Positions 46,492 to 56,152 are shown, numbered from the stretch's first letter. The stretch is 64,000 bases of DNA from Amycolatopsis bartoniae (GCF_014191255.1 NZ_JACHWH010000001.1:2356001-2420000); one strand, 5' to 3'. Numbers and translations are program-made. Notes: a model not told the origin generated them from the sequence alone.

Positions 46492-47059
46492 GGCCGAGGG
46501 TGAGCTCGTCGGCGAACTCCAGGTCCCCGCCCATCGGCAGGCCGGAGGCCAGCCGGGTGACGGCGAGACCGGGGAAGTCACGCAGCATCCGCACCAGGTA
46601 CGTGGCCGTCGCCTCGCCCTCGGTGTTCGGGTCGGTCGCGATGATCACCTCGGTGACCTCCTCGCCACCGATCCGGGTGAGCAGCTCACGGATGCGCAGC
46701 TGGTCGGGACCGATGCCGGACAACGGGTCCAGCGCGCCGCCCAGCACGTGGTAGCGGCCCTTGAACTCACGCGTCCGCTCGACGGCGAGCACGTCCTTGG
46801 GCTCCTCGACCACGCAGATCAGCGACGTGTCGCGGCGCGTGTCGCGGCAGATGCGGCACTGCTGCTGCTCGGAGACGTTCCCGCAGATCTCGCAGAACTG
46901 CACGCCCTCGCGGACCTTGCCGAGGACGTCCTGCAGCCGCGCGATGTCCGCCGGGTCGGCGGCGAGCAGGTGGAACGCGATGCGCTGCGCGCTCTTCGGC
47001 CCGATTCCCGGCAGGTGCCCCAGCTCGTCGATCAGGTCCTGGACTACCCCCTCGTACAT
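46463..47059 (-). CDS. recR: Recombination protein RecR
   Basis: 198 aa. Helix-hairpin-helix [17 protein letters not shown], a C4 zinc finger (FCEICGN... CRICRD) and a TOPRIM domain with [21 protein letters not shown] and [12 protein letters not shown]. It loads RecA at gaps with RecF/RecO in recombinational repair. It follows ybaB by 3 bp, the usual ybaB-recR order; amidase and dnaX follow downstream in the mycobacterial layout as well. Confidence 0.96.
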   Translation of the reverse strand: MYEGVVQDLIDELGHLPGIGPKSAQRIAFHLLAADPADIARLQDVLGKVREGVQFCEICGNVSEQQQCRICRDTRRDTSLICVVEEPKDVLAVERTREFKGRYHVLGGALDPLSGIGPDQLRIRELLTRIGGEEVTEVIIATDPNTEGEATATYLVRMLRDFPGLAVTRLASGLPMGGDLEFADELTLGRALSGRRAL

Positions 47060-47062
47060 CGC

Positions 47063-47434
47063 CTACTGGCCGAAGCCGGGCAGGCCGAGGCCGCCGAGGT
47101 CGGGCATCCCGCCGCCACCGCCGAGGGCGCCCGCCACCGGGCCGAGCTTCTCCTCGGTGAGCTTCTGCGCGTTCTGGCTCGCGTCCCGCACCGCGGCGAC
47201 GACCAGGTCGGCCAGCGTCTCGGTGTCCTCCGGATCGACGACCTTCGGGTCGATGGTGAGGCTCTTCAGTTCCATGCCGCCGGTGACGGTCGCCGTGACC
47301 AGCCCGCCGCCCGCGCTCCCGGTGACCTCGGTGCGGGCGAGCTCCTCCTGCGCGGCGACGAGCTGCTGCTGCATCTGCTGCGCCTGCTGGAGGATCGCCT
47401 GCATGTCGGGCATTCCACCGCCGGGGTTGACCAT
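47063..47434 (-). CDS. YbaB/EbfC nucleoid-associated protein
   Basis: 123 aa from ATG 47434. The N-terminal helix ([26 protein letters not shown]) and the beta-core [25 protein letters not shown] are typical of the YbaB family. A glycine-rich tail ([16 protein letters not shown]) is longer than in enteric forms. Dimers bind DNA and influence nucleoid structure; the recR pairing is conserved. Confidence 0.93.
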   Translation of the reverse strand: MVNPGGGMPDMQAILQQAQQMQQQLVAAQEELARTEVTGSAGGGLVTATVTGGMELKSLTIDPKVVDPEDTETLADLVVAAVRDASQNAQKLTEEKLGPVAGALGGGGGMPDLGGLGLPGFGQ

Positions 47435-47541
47435 GTTGCGTTTCCCATCCGTGAGGGACTAGCACGTAGTGCCCAGCGTAGTCGCGCGAACCGGGCAGGG
47501 TGCGGGTGGTGGGCGCGCCACGCTGTGACACCGTGAGCGGT

Positions 47542-48342
47542 ATGCGGTCGCGGGTGTTGCCGGTGATGCTGGCTGGGTCGTTGCTGCTCACGTCGTGCAC
47601 CGCGCACGTTCCCGCGCCCCTGCCTTCCCCGGCCGCCACGATCTCCGCGGTCGCGCCGTCGCTGGGCTCGCCCGCGCCGACGGTTGCGCGCAAGGGGCCG
47701 GTCGTGGTGCTCGACCCTGGGCACAACGGCGGCAACGCGAGCCACCCACGCGAGATCGACAAGCCCGTGCCCGCCGGGCGCGGCGAGACCAAGCCGTGCA
47801 ACACCACCGGCACCGCCACCAAGTCCGGCTATCCCGAGCACGCGTTCAACTGGGACGTCGCCCAGCGCGTCGGCGCGCTGTTGACCGCTCGCGGGATCCT
47901 CGTCCAGTACACGCGCCAAGACGACAACGGCGTGGGCCCGTGCGTCGACCGGCGCGCCGCGTTCGGCAACGACTCCGGGGCCGCGGCGGTGGTGGCGATC
48001 CACGCGGACGGGTCGACCTCGTCGAGCGCACACGGGTTCCACGTGTCGTACTCGGACCCGCCGCTGAACGAGGCACAGGGACAGCCTTCGGTGTCGCTGG
48101 CCGAGGCCCTGCGCGACGGGCTGCGGCAGGCGGGTTTCGCGACCTCCACCTACCTCGGGAAGAACGGCATCTACCCGAGGGACGACCTGGCCGGGCTGAA
48201 CCTCTCGACGCGTCCGGCGGCGCTGGTCGAATGCGGGAACATGCGCAACGCGGCTGAGGCGGCGGCGATGTCCAGCCCCGAGGGCCGCGCCCGTTACGCG
48301 CAGGCCCTCGCCACGGCGATCCTGGCCTACCTGAAGGTCTGA
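47542..48342 (+). CDS. N-acetylmuramoyl-L-alanine amidase, lipoprotein-type signal
   Basis: 266 aa from ATG 47542; a GTG at 47533 is also possible. The signal ends in a lipobox LLLTSC. Amidase_3 zinc ligands are His in VVLDPGHNGG, Glu in SGYPEHAFN, His in AIHADG and the catalytic Glu in LVECGN. It cleaves the amide between MurNAc and L-Ala in peptidoglycan. Rv3717, also beside recR-ybaB and before dnaX, is the mycobacterial equivalent. Divergent from ybaB. Confidence 0.93.
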   Translation: MRSRVLPVMLAGSLLLTSCTAHVPAPLPSPAATISAVAPSLGSPAPTVARKGPVVVLDPGHNGGNASHPREIDKPVPAGRGETKPCNTTGTATKSGYPEHAFNWDVAQRVGALLTARGILVQYTRQDDNGVGPCVDRRAAFGNDSGAAAVVAIHADGSTSSSAHGFHVSYSDPPLNEAQGQPSVSLAEALRDGLRQAGFATSTYLGKNGIYPRDDLAGLNLSTRPAALVECGNMRNAAEAAAMSSPEGRARYAQALATAILAYLKV

Positions 48343-48343
48343 G

Positions 48344-50320
48344 TCAGTCCAGCGGGCGCGCGCCCAGGTGCTCGGCGAGGAGGCGGTGCGCCTCCTCCTC
48401 CGGGTCGATCGCCGGGGCGGCCGCGACCGGCGCCGGGTCGAAGGAGGATTCCTCGGCGAGCATCGCCGCCTCGTCCTCGTCCGGCTCCGGCGGCAGCGGG
48501 ATGTCCGGTTCGGTGGTGGCGGGCTGGGGCTTCGCCGGGGCGGCCGCCGCCGGCGCCGGCCGTTGGAAGGTCCGCTGCGGCGGCGCCTCCCGCTGCGGCG
48601 GGCCCTGCGGGCGAGGGCCGTTGCCGGACGGACGCGCCGAGCCACCTCCGCCGCTGCCGCCGTGCACGCATTTCACCTGCCAGGTGCCACCCAGCACCTC
48701 GTGCAGCGCCGCGGCGATGAAGTCCGCGTTGCGCGCCTCGGAAAGCCTGCGTGCCAACGGTTCCGCCGTGTGCGACAGGATCACCAGCGAGCCTTCGACG
48801 CTCTGCACGGTCGCCTGCGTGAGCATCGCCTCGGTGCTGCGGCTCGTCTTGCGGATCGCGGCGAGCAGGTCCGGCCAGACTCGGCGGATCGCCGCGGCGT
48901 CCACTCCGCCCGGCGACGCGGGCGCCGGCGCCTGCACCGGTTCTTCTTGCGCCGCAACGGGTTCCGGCTGCGCCGCGACGGGCTCGGGCGCGGCCACGGG
49001 ACGCGCGGGCTCGACCGGTTCCGGCGCCGGGCGCGCGGGCTCGGGACGGGGGGCTTCGGGCGCGGAACGCGCGGGCTCCGACCGCTGGGACGGGCGCTGG
49101 AAGGTGCGCTCCGAGACCGCAGCGGGCGCGGGCGCCTCGGCCGGACCCGCCGGTGCACCGGTGGCCGCACGGCGTTCGAGGCGTTCGAGCCGCTGCAGGA
49201 CCGCCGCCTCGCCGTCGGACGCGGCGGGCAGCAGCATCCGGGCGCACAGCAGCTCCAGCAGCAGCCGCGGCGCGGTGGCGCCCCGCATTTCGAGCAGTCC
49301 GTTGTGGACGATCTCGGCGTACCGGGTCAGCGTGGCGAGGCCGACGCGCTCCGCCTGCGCCGACATCCGGGCCAGCTCGTCCTCCGGCGCGGACACCAGG
49401 CCCCGCGCCGCCGCGTCGGGCACCGAACGCACGAGCACCAGGTCCCGCAGCCGGTCGAGCAGGTCGGACGCGAACCGCCGCGGGTCGTGGCCCGCCTCGG
49501 TGAGCCGCTCGACGGTGCCGAACACCGCGGCCGAGTCCTCGACCGCCAGCCCGTCGATCATGTCGTCGATCAGCGCCACGTCGGTGACACCGAGCAGCGA
49601 CAGCGCGCGCTGGTACGTCACGCCCTCCGGCCCGGCACCCGCGAGCAGCTGGTCGAGCACCGACTGCGTGTCACGCGCGGAACCGCCGCCCGCGCGGATC
49701 ACCAGCGGGTACACGGCGGGCTCGACGTGCATGCCCTCGGCCGCGACGTTGCGCTCCAGCAGCTCCCGCATCGCACTCGGCGGGATCAGCCGAAAGGGGT
49801 AGTGGTGCGTGCGCGAGCGGATCGTCGGCAGCACCTTGTCGGGCTCGGTGGTGGCGAAGATGAAGATCAGGTGTTCCGGCGGCTCTTCGACGATCTTCAG
49901 CAGGGCGTTGAAGCCCTGCGTGGTGACCATGTGCGCCTCGTCGATGATGAACACCCGGTAGCGTGACTCGGCGGGCGCGTAGAACGCCCTGTCCCGCAGC
50001 TCGCGGGCGTCGTCGACACCACCGTGGCTGGCGGCGTCGAGCTCGGTGACGTCGATGCTGCCGGAGCCTTCGGGGGCGAGCGCGCGGCAGGAGTCGCACT
50101 TGCCGCACGGGTCTGGCGTCGGCCCCTCGACGCAGTTGAGGGAGCGCGCCATGATGCGGGCGCTGGAGGTCTTCCCGCAGCCGCGCGGCCCGGAGAACAG
50201 GTACGCGTGGTTGATGCGGCCGGCGGCGAGCGCCGTGCGGAGCGGTTCGGTGACGTGCTCCTGCCCGACGACCTCGGCGAAGGTCGCCGGACGGTACTTC
50301 CGGTAGAGAGCGAGAGCCAC
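48344..50320 (-). CDS. dnaX: DNA polymerase III subunits gamma and tau
   Basis: 658 aa from GTG 50320. AAA+ ATPase with Walker A SGPRGCGKTS, a zinc site (CVEGPTPDPCGKCDSC), Walker B FIIDEAHMVT and the SRC-like RTHHYPFRLI region. The clamp-loader helical domains (~180-370) are followed by a long low-complexity tau-like region rich in Pro, Ala and Glu. A C-terminal domain begins near VDAAAIRRVWPDLLAAI. It loads the sliding clamp and holds polymerase. No slippery A-run is visible, so frameshifting to gamma is not expected. Confidence 0.95.
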   Translation of the reverse strand: MALALYRKYRPATFAEVVGQEHVTEPLRTALAAGRINHAYLFSGPRGCGKTSSARIMARSLNCVEGPTPDPCGKCDSCRALAPEGSGSIDVTELDAASHGGVDDARELRDRAFYAPAESRYRVFIIDEAHMVTTQGFNALLKIVEEPPEHLIFIFATTEPDKVLPTIRSRTHHYPFRLIPPSAMRELLERNVAAEGMHVEPAVYPLVIRAGGGSARDTQSVLDQLLAGAGPEGVTYQRALSLLGVTDVALIDDMIDGLAVEDSAAVFGTVERLTEAGHDPRRFASDLLDRLRDLVLVRSVPDAAARGLVSAPEDELARMSAQAERVGLATLTRYAEIVHNGLLEMRGATAPRLLLELLCARMLLPAASDGEAAVLQRLERLERRAATGAPAGPAEAPAPAAVSERTFQRPSQRSEPARSAPEAPRPEPARPAPEPVEPARPVAAPEPVAAQPEPVAAQEEPVQAPAPASPGGVDAAAIRRVWPDLLAAIRKTSRSTEAMLTQATVQSVEGSLVILSHTAEPLARRLSEARNADFIAAALHEVLGGTWQVKCVHGGSGGGGSARPSGNGPRPQGPPQREAPPQRTFQRPAPAAAAPAKPQPATTEPDIPLPPEPDEDEAAMLAEESSFDPAPVAAAPAIDPEEEAHRLLAEHLGARPLD

Positions 50321-50379
50321 GGAGCGAGACTACCGTTCCCCGGCGATCTTCCGTCGGTGGACCAGTCCGGGCAAAAAGG

Positions 50380-50463
50380 GGACCCCCGCACCCGTCAGAG
50401 CCTGCTTATCCTTGCTGCCTTCCGGCCCTGGGGAGGTTCACAGGATGGACGCCGCGGGGGTCC
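50380..50463 (-). ncRNA. ffs: Bacterial small SRP RNA (4.5S)
   Basis: On the minus strand the conserved core ACCTCCCCAGGGCCGGAAGG and GCAGCAAGGAT forms the symmetric and asymmetric loops bound by Ffh. The ends GGACCCCCGC (50463-50454) and GCGGGGGTCC (50389-50380) close a long hairpin, and a T-run follows in the 3' direction. It lies between dnaX and the glycosyltransferase operon, as in other actinobacteria. Ends are approximate by a few bases. Confidence 0.93.
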
Positions 50464-50484
50464 GCCTCACAGTGTAGTGGAGAA

Positions 50485-52386
50485 CTACGTCAGAGGTTTC
50501 GTCAGGTCGTAAACCGTGCTGTTGCCGACCGTCGTGGCGGTGAAGTTCTGCTCCACCCACTGCGAGATCGAGCCGCTGCCGTCACGGCCGCCGAAGCCGC
50601 CCATGCCGCCGGAGACGTAGTACGTGATCTCGTGGTTCGCCACGTACTGCTTGAACTCCTCCAGCGTCGGGGCGGGGTCGCTGCCGTTGAAGCCGCCGAT
50701 TGCGATGACCCACTTGTCGGAGTTCAGCGCGAGGCCGGCCGCCGACTGGGAACCCTGTGCCGCGGCCGCCCACTTCGTGGTGGTGTTCTTCAGCAGGTCG
50801 ATGACCGCGCTGTCCGATTGGCCGCCACCGAAACCGCCGCCACCGCCGGGTCCACCGCCCATCCCGCCGCCCATCCCGCCGCCGAAGCCGCCCGTGCCGT
50901 AGCCGGACGGTCCGGACGTGGGGATCGAACCGGTGTGCGGCGTGGCCGCCGTGACCACGGCGTACGCCGTCGTGCCGAGCATGCCCGTAACGAGGGCACC
51001 GACGCCGAGCACCACGCCCAGCTGCCGGATGCGGTCCACACCGAACAGCAGCCCCGCCACGAAGATCGCGGTGAGCACCAGGATCGTGAACCGCAGCCAC
51101 GGCTGCCACGACGAGACCCGCTCCAGCAGGATGAAGTCCCACACACCGGTCGCCGCGAGCAGGACCGCGAGCCACACCCGCGCGGAGAAGTTGTGCCTGC
51201 CCTTCCACAGCTCCAGCGCGCCGATGCCGATCAGGCCGCCGATGCCCGGCGCCAGCGCGACCGTGTAGTACGGGTGGATCGTGCCGCTCATGTAGCTGAA
51301 CACCAGCGCGGTCACGACCGTCCAGCCGCCCCACAGCAGCAGGCCGGCGCGGGTGCGGTCGGTGCGCGGGAAGAACCGCGTGAACCACAGCCCGGCCACC
51401 AGCGCGATCAGCGCGGCGGGCAGCAGCCACGAGATCTCCGACCCGAACGACGAGCCGAACATGCGGGTGATGCCGGTTTCGCCACCGAACATCGAGTTCC
51501 CGCCGCCACCTCCGCCACCGCCACCGCCGTTGCCCTCACCGCCGAAGATGCGGCCGAGGCCGTTGTAGCCGAAGGCGAGTTCGAGTGCGCTGTTGTCGGT
51601 GGAGCCGCCGATGTACGGCCGGCTCGACGCGGGCCACAACGCGACCACGGCGACGTACCAGCCCGCCGACACCACGACGGCGAGCCCCGCCGCGAGCACC
51701 TGCAGGACCCGCTTGCCCAGGCCCGTCGGCGCGGCGACCAGGTACACCAGCGCGAAGGCGGGCAGCACGAGGAACGCCTGCAGCATCTTCGCGATGAAGC
51801 CGAACCCGATCGCGACCCCGGCGAGCACCAGCCACCACGTGCCCGCCTTCTCCAGCGCGCGCACCGTGCACCAGGCGCCGAGCGTCATGAGCAGGACCAG
51901 CAGCGCGTCCGGGTTGTTGAACTTGAACATCATGGCCGCGACCGGGGTCAGCGCGAGCACCGAACCGGCCAGCAGGCCGGCCGCCGGGCCGTTCGTGCGG
52001 CGGACGGCGAGGTACAGCAGCCCCACCGAGCCGACGCCGCACAACGCGTTCGGCGCGAGCATGCTCCAGCTGGAGAACCCGAAGATCCTCCCGGACAGCG
52101 CCATCAGCCACATCGCGGCGGGCGGCTTGTCGACCGTGATCACGTTGCCCGGGTCCAGCGAGCCGAAGAACAGGGCTTCCCAGTTCTTCGTGCCGGCCTG
52201 CACCGCCATCGCGTAGAAGTCGTTGCCGTAGCCGGACGCGCTCAGGTTCCACAGGTACAGCGCCGCGGTCGCGAGCAGCAGCACGGCCACGGACGGGCGG
52301 ACCCACCGTGGTCGTGTCACCTGGCGAGTGGCTGCGACGGGGCCGGTCCCGATGGACACGGGTGGCGCGGCGGACGCAGTCGTCAT
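50485..52386 (-). CDS. GT39-type membrane glycosyltransferase with glycine-rich insertions
   Basis: 633 aa, ~12 membrane helices. First extracytoplasmic loop SGYGNDFYAMAVQAGTKN and the following DPGNVITVDKPPAAMWLMAL match the ArnT/PMT (GT39) fold that uses polyprenyl-phosphate sugars; the usual DE motif is ND here. Two Gly-rich loops occur (GGEGNGGGGGGGGGGN near 285 and GGGMGGGMGGGPGGGGG near 515). The C-terminal ~100 residues form an external domain (DLLKNTTTKWAAAAQGSQ... ISQWVEQNF). First in an apparent set with the GtrA-GT2 gene (13 bp upstream). The acceptor, protein or wall glycan, is unknown. Confidence 0.87.
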   Translation of the reverse strand: MTTASAAPPVSIGTGPVAATRQVTRPRWVRPSVAVLLLATAALYLWNLSASGYGNDFYAMAVQAGTKNWEALFFGSLDPGNVITVDKPPAAMWLMALSGRIFGFSSWSMLAPNALCGVGSVGLLYLAVRRTNGPAAGLLAGSVLALTPVAAMMFKFNNPDALLVLLMTLGAWCTVRALEKAGTWWLVLAGVAIGFGFIAKMLQAFLVLPAFALVYLVAAPTGLGKRVLQVLAAGLAVVVSAGWYVAVVALWPASSRPYIGGSTDNSALELAFGYNGLGRIFGGEGNGGGGGGGGGGNSMFGGETGITRMFGSSFGSEISWLLPAALIALVAGLWFTRFFPRTDRTRAGLLLWGGWTVVTALVFSYMSGTIHPYYTVALAPGIGGLIGIGALELWKGRHNFSARVWLAVLLAATGVWDFILLERVSSWQPWLRFTILVLTAIFVAGLLFGVDRIRQLGVVLGVGALVTGMLGTTAYAVVTAATPHTGSIPTSGPSGYGTGGFGGGMGGGMGGGPGGGGGFGGGQSDSAVIDLLKNTTTKWAAAAQGSQSAAGLALNSDKWVIAIGGFNGSDPAPTLEEFKQYVANHEITYYVSGGMGGFGGRDGSGSISQWVEQNFTATTVGNSTVYDLTKPLT

Positions 52387-52399
52387 CTGCGAGATTCTC

Positions 52400-53635
52400 C
52401 TATCGGTTCTTGCGGAAGACCCAGTTGCGGAACAGCAGGAAGCGGAGCACGGTCGCCGCGAGGTTCGCCGCCACCAGCACCACCAGCTCCACGAGGCGGT
52501 TCGGCTCGCCGCCGGAGTGCAGCAGCGCGAGCGAACCGCTGGTGAGCGCGAGCCCGAGACCGAACACGATCAGCCCTTCGAACTGGTGCCGCCCGGCGCC
52601 GGACGAGCCTCGCACGCCGAAGGTGAACCGGCGGTTGGCCGCGGTGTTCGCGATCGCGGTGACCAGCAGCGCGAGCAGGTTGGACCACTGCGCGCCCACC
52701 GCGCCACGCAGCAGCACGTACAGCACCAGGTACGCGAGCGTGCTGCCGACGCCGATCGCGGCGAACCGCACCAGCTGCGTGGCCAGCCGCGGCGGCACCC
52801 CGGGCGTGGACACGCCGATCGGCGCGCGGCCGAGCTGGGCGCGGATCTCGCTGAGCGGCAATGATCCCTTCGCGAAGGCGCGGATCATGCGGGCGACCCC
52901 CTTCAGGTCCGCGGTGGCGGTGGCGACGATGTTCACCGAGGAGTCCGGGTCGTCGATCCAGTCCACCGGAACCTCGTGCGTGCGCAGCCCCGCGCGCTGC
53001 GCCAGCACCAGCAGCTCGGTGTCGAAGAACCAGCCGGTGTCCTCGACGAGCGGCAGGAGCTGCTTCGCGACGTCGGCGCGGATCGCCTTGAACCCGCACT
53101 GCGCGTCGGAGAACTTCGCCGCCAGCGTGCCGCGCAGGATCAGGTTGTAGCAGCGGGAGATGATCTCCCGTTTGGGCCCGCGCACCACCCGCGCGCCGCG
53201 GGCGAGCCGGGAGCCGATCGCCAGGTCGGAGTGACCCGAGATCAGCGGGGCGACCAGCGGCAGCAGCGCCGCGAGGTCGGTCGACAGGTCGACGTCCATG
53301 TACGCCAGCACCTGCGCGTCGGAGGCGGACCAGACGGCGTTCAGCGCCCGCCCGCGGCCCTTCTGGTCCAGGTGGACGACCTCGACCTCGGCGATCTCGT
53401 CCGCGAGCTGCCGGGCGATGACGAGGGTGCGGTCGGTGCTCGCGTTGTCCGCGACCGTGATGCGGTAGCGGTACGGGACGGTGTCACGCAGGTAGGCGTG
53501 CAGCCGCCGCACGCACTGCGGAAGGTCCTTCTCCTCGTTGTAGACCGGGATGACCACGTCGAGGACCGGGGATGGACTGCCTTCGGGGAGAGGAGCCCGC
53601 GCCGCTGCGGGGGAAGCGTCTGCGGAGGTCGTCAT
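52400..53635 (-). CDS. GT2 glycosyltransferase (dolichyl-phosphate-type) fused to GtrA
   Basis: 411 aa from ATG 53635. Residues ~20-250 are a GT-A domain: LDVVIPVYNEEKDLP, DNASTDRT, the metal site AYMDVDLSTD and the acceptor region WFFDTELLVLAQ. They should make polyprenyl-phosphate-sugar. Residues ~290-405 hold four GtrA helices (VRFAAIGVGSTLAYLVLYV... VLRFLLFRNWVF), which flip the product outward. The product is the natural donor for the GT39 enzyme encoded 13 bp downstream. Upstream 99 bp, then the histidine kinase on the same strand. Confidence 0.9.
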   Translation of the reverse strand: MTTSADASPAAARAPLPEGSPSPVLDVVIPVYNEEKDLPQCVRRLHAYLRDTVPYRYRITVADNASTDRTLVIARQLADEIAEVEVVHLDQKGRGRALNAVWSASDAQVLAYMDVDLSTDLAALLPLVAPLISGHSDLAIGSRLARGARVVRGPKREIISRCYNLILRGTLAAKFSDAQCGFKAIRADVAKQLLPLVEDTGWFFDTELLVLAQRAGLRTHEVPVDWIDDPDSSVNIVATATADLKGVARMIRAFAKGSLPLSEIRAQLGRAPIGVSTPGVPPRLATQLVRFAAIGVGSTLAYLVLYVLLRGAVGAQWSNLLALLVTAIANTAANRRFTFGVRGSSGAGRHQFEGLIVFGLGLALTSGSLALLHSGGEPNRLVELVVLVAANLAATVLRFLLFRNWVFRKNR

Positions 53636-53734
53636 GGCGACAACGTTGGCGGGGCCGATTGTGCCGACCATGTGGTTCGGCTGTGCGGAAGCTGTGAGCC
53701 CGCCACTTACGGGCGAACGACGGGAGACAGTTGG

Positions 53735-55255
53735 TCAGTTGTTCACACGGGTGAAACTGTCGGCCTCGCCGGCCGCCGGAAAACGCACGCGGAACTCGGT
53801 TCGTCCCGGTCTGCTCGCGACGCTCACTTCGCCCTTGTGCGCGGCCACGACGGCGGCCACGATCGCGAGCCCGAGCCCGGTGCTGCCCGCCGCCCGCGAG
53901 CGGGAGGTGTCGGCGCGCGCGAACCGCTCGAACACCTCGGGCAGGACGTTCTGCGGGATACCGGGCCCGTTGTCGGTGACGGTCAGCATCACCGATCTGT
54001 CCTGAGTGGACAGTGCGGTGGTGACGTGCGTGCCGGGCGGCGTGTGCGTGCGGGCGTTGGTCAGCAGGTTGAGCACCACCTGCTGCAGCTGGTCGGCGTC
54101 GCCGACGACGGTGAGCGGTTCGGGCGGCACGTCCAGCACCCACCGGTGGTCAGGACCGGCGGCGTGCGCGTCGGCGACCGCGTCCATCACCAGGCGCGTC
54201 AGGTCCACCGGCTCGTGCACGCGGTTGCGCCCGGAGTCCAGACGCGCGAGCAGCAACAGGTCCTCGACGAGCGTGGTCATACGGGCGGACTCGGACTCGA
54301 CGCGGCTCATCGCGAACGCGATCTCCGGCGGCACGGCGTCGGAGCTGCGCCGCGTCAGCTCGGCGTACCCCCGGATCGCGGCCAGCGGCGTGCGCAGCTC
54401 GTGGCTCGCGTCGGCGACGAACTGCCGCACCCGGCTCTCGCTCGCCTGCCGCGCGGTGAGCGCCGCCGCGACGTGCCCGAGCATCCGGTTGAACGCCGCG
54501 CCCACCTTGCCGACCTCGGTGCGCGGATCCGTGTCGGCCTCGGGCACGCGCACGGACAACGCGACCTCGCCGCGGTCGAGCGGCAGCTCGGAGACCTGGG
54601 CGGCGGTGTGCGCGAGCCGGTCGAGCGGGCGCATGGTGCGGCGGATCGTGACCGCGCCGATTCCGCCAGCCAGCAGCAGCCCGCCCAGCGCCACCCCGCC
54701 GAAGATGAACCCGAGCTGCCACAGCGTCGCCGTCACGTCGCTCAGCGGCAGGCCGGTGACCAGCAGCGTGCCGTCGGCGTGGCGGACCGAGACGACGCGG
54801 TACTCGCCGAGCTCGCCGAGGTCCACGCTGTAGCGCTGGCCGTTGGCGGGCAACGCGAGCAGCGTCCGCAGCTCCGGGGCCGGCACGTCCTTGGTGGGGA
54901 ACGGGTTGTCGGGCGTCGGGGCCGTCGCGCCCAGCACCCCGGAGTGGATCACCCCGGCCTGGTCGACGAACACGCCCAGCGTGCCGATGCCCTGCCCCGG
55001 CACGCGCAGCGAGTCGGGCGGCCGCGGCCCGGCGGGGTACGACGGCGTGCCCGCGGGCGGCGGGCGCGCGCCGCGCTCGCTGGCGGCCGCGAGCCGGTCG
55101 TCGAGCTGGGAGATGAGGAAGCTGCGGAGTGCGACCTCGGTGACCAGTCCGACCACCAGGCACACCACCGCGAGCAGCGCGATGAGCTGCGCGATCAGCT
55201 TGCCGCGCAGTGAGGAGGGCAGAACGCGTCGGCTACGTGGCCGGCTTGAGGACAT
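53735..55255 (-). CDS. Sensor histidine kinase
   Basis: 506 aa. Two membrane spans (near 21-45 and 182-205) bound an extracytoplasmic sensor region of ~135 residues with GLPLSDVTATLW. HAMP follows, then H-box ADASHELRTPLAAIRG (His285), N-box LNLLTNARTHTP, G-boxes DNGPGIP and GSTGLGLAIV. It overlaps the response regulator by 23 bp, so both are translated together. It resembles MprB/TrcS-type kinases. The stimulus is unknown, but the gene lies with envelope glycosyltransferases. Confidence 0.94.
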   Translation of the reverse strand: MSSSRPRSRRVLPSSLRGKLIAQLIALLAVVCLVVGLVTEVALRSFLISQLDDRLAAASERGARPPPAGTPSYPAGPRPPDSLRVPGQGIGTLGVFVDQAGVIHSGVLGATAPTPDNPFPTKDVPAPELRTLLALPANGQRYSVDLGELGEYRVVSVRHADGTLLVTGLPLSDVTATLWQLGFIFGGVALGGLLLAGGIGAVTIRRTMRPLDRLAHTAAQVSELPLDRGEVALSVRVPEADTDPRTEVGKVGAAFNRMLGHVAAALTARQASESRVRQFVADASHELRTPLAAIRGYAELTRRSSDAVPPEIAFAMSRVESESARMTTLVEDLLLLARLDSGRNRVHEPVDLTRLVMDAVADAHAAGPDHRWVLDVPPEPLTVVGDADQLQQVVLNLLTNARTHTPPGTHVTTALSTQDRSVMLTVTDNGPGIPQNVLPEVFERFARADTSRSRAAGSTGLGLAIVAAVVAAHKGEVSVASRPGRTEFRVRFPAAGEADSFTRVNN

Positions 55256-55982
55256 ACCCCGCGCCGCGCATGGTGTGGATCATCGGCTCCCTGCCCGCGT
55301 CGATCTTCTTCCGCAGGTACGAAATATAGAGCTCCACGATGTTGGCCTGCCCACCGAAGTCGTAGCTCCAGACCCGGTCGAGGATCTGCGCCTTCGACAG
55401 CACCCGCTTCGGGTTGCGCATGAGGAACCGCAGCAGCTCGAACTCCGTCGCCGTGAGCGAGACCGGCTCACCGCCGCGGTGCACCTCGCGACTGTCCTCG
55501 TCGAGCGTCAGGTCGCCGACGACCAGCGTCGAGCCCATGCTGCTGGACACCGCGTGCGAACGGCGCAGCAGCGCCCGCAGTCGCAGCACGACCTCCTCCA
55601 GGCTGAACGGCTTGGTCACGTAGTCGTCGCCGCCCGCGGTCAGTCCCGCGATCCGGTCCTCGACCGCGTCGCGGGCGGTGAGGAACAGCACCGGCAGGTG
55701 CGGCACCTCGGCACGCAGCCGCGAGAGCACCTCCAGCCCGCTGAAGTCGGGCAGCATCACGTCGAGCACCACCGCGTCGGGGCGGAAGTCCCTGGCGATG
55801 CGCACCGCGTCGGTGCCGTTGCCCGCGCTGCGGATCTCCCAGCCCTCCATGCGCAGCGCCATCGAGACGAGCTCGGCGAGGGTCTCCTCGTCGTCGACGA
55901 CGAGGACCCGCACCGGTGAACCGTCGGGACGCTGCAGGTCGGTCTTGCCCGGCCCGGAGGTGGCCGCGTTCATGCTGGTCAT
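55233..55982 (-). CDS. OmpR/PhoB-family response regulator
   Basis: 249 aa from ATG 55982. Receiver with acidic pocket Asp30-Asp31, phosphoacceptor Asp74 (VVLDVMLPDFSG), and Lys in DDYVTKPFS. The winged helix starts at LTATEFELLRFLMRNPKRVLSK and ends in GYVLKPAT. Resembles MprA/TrcR. It is divergent from the DUF5666 gene; the 170-bp gap holds an array of phased CTGTG/CACAG half-sites that are the obvious candidates for its binding sites. Confidence 0.95.
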   Translation of the reverse strand: MTSMNAATSGPGKTDLQRPDGSPVRVLVVDDEETLAELVSMALRMEGWEIRSAGNGTDAVRIARDFRPDAVVLDVMLPDFSGLEVLSRLRAEVPHLPVLFLTARDAVEDRIAGLTAGGDDYVTKPFSLEEVVLRLRALLRRSHAVSSSMGSTLVVGDLTLDEDSREVHRGGEPVSLTATEFELLRFLMRNPKRVLSKAQILDRVWSYDFGGQANIVELYISYLRKKIDAGREPMIHTMRGAGYVLKPAT

Positions 55983-56015
55983 GGTCCCATCCTGGGCGCC
56001 GGTCGTGAGGTGCGC

Positions 56016-56092
56016 CTGTGCGCGCTCTGTGGGTTTCCTGTGAGCGCGCGAGTGCACAGCGTGCGCCCACGTCGTTCACAGCCTGCGCACAG
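56016..56092. promoter_or_regulatory. Helically phased CTGTG/CACAG array between divergent genes
   Basis: CTGTG occurs at 56016, 56027 and 56038 (spacing 11 and 11). The inverse CACAG occurs at 56055, 56077 and 56088 (spacing 22 and 11; a degenerate copy, CCCAC, is at 56066). Direct repeats at 11 bp are the usual target of OmpR/PhoB regulators. The two opposed arrays point toward the response regulator gene and toward the DUF5666 gene. Confidence 0.7.
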
Positions 56093-56152
56093 AATGCCTG
56101 CCGACCCTGGTCGGCGTAAGCGCCCGCCGGGCGAACACCGGGAGAGGACACG

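Noticed and set aside
48344-50320. Programmed frameshift site in dnaX
   Set aside because: No A-AAA-AAG type slippery run; the gene reads through in one frame.
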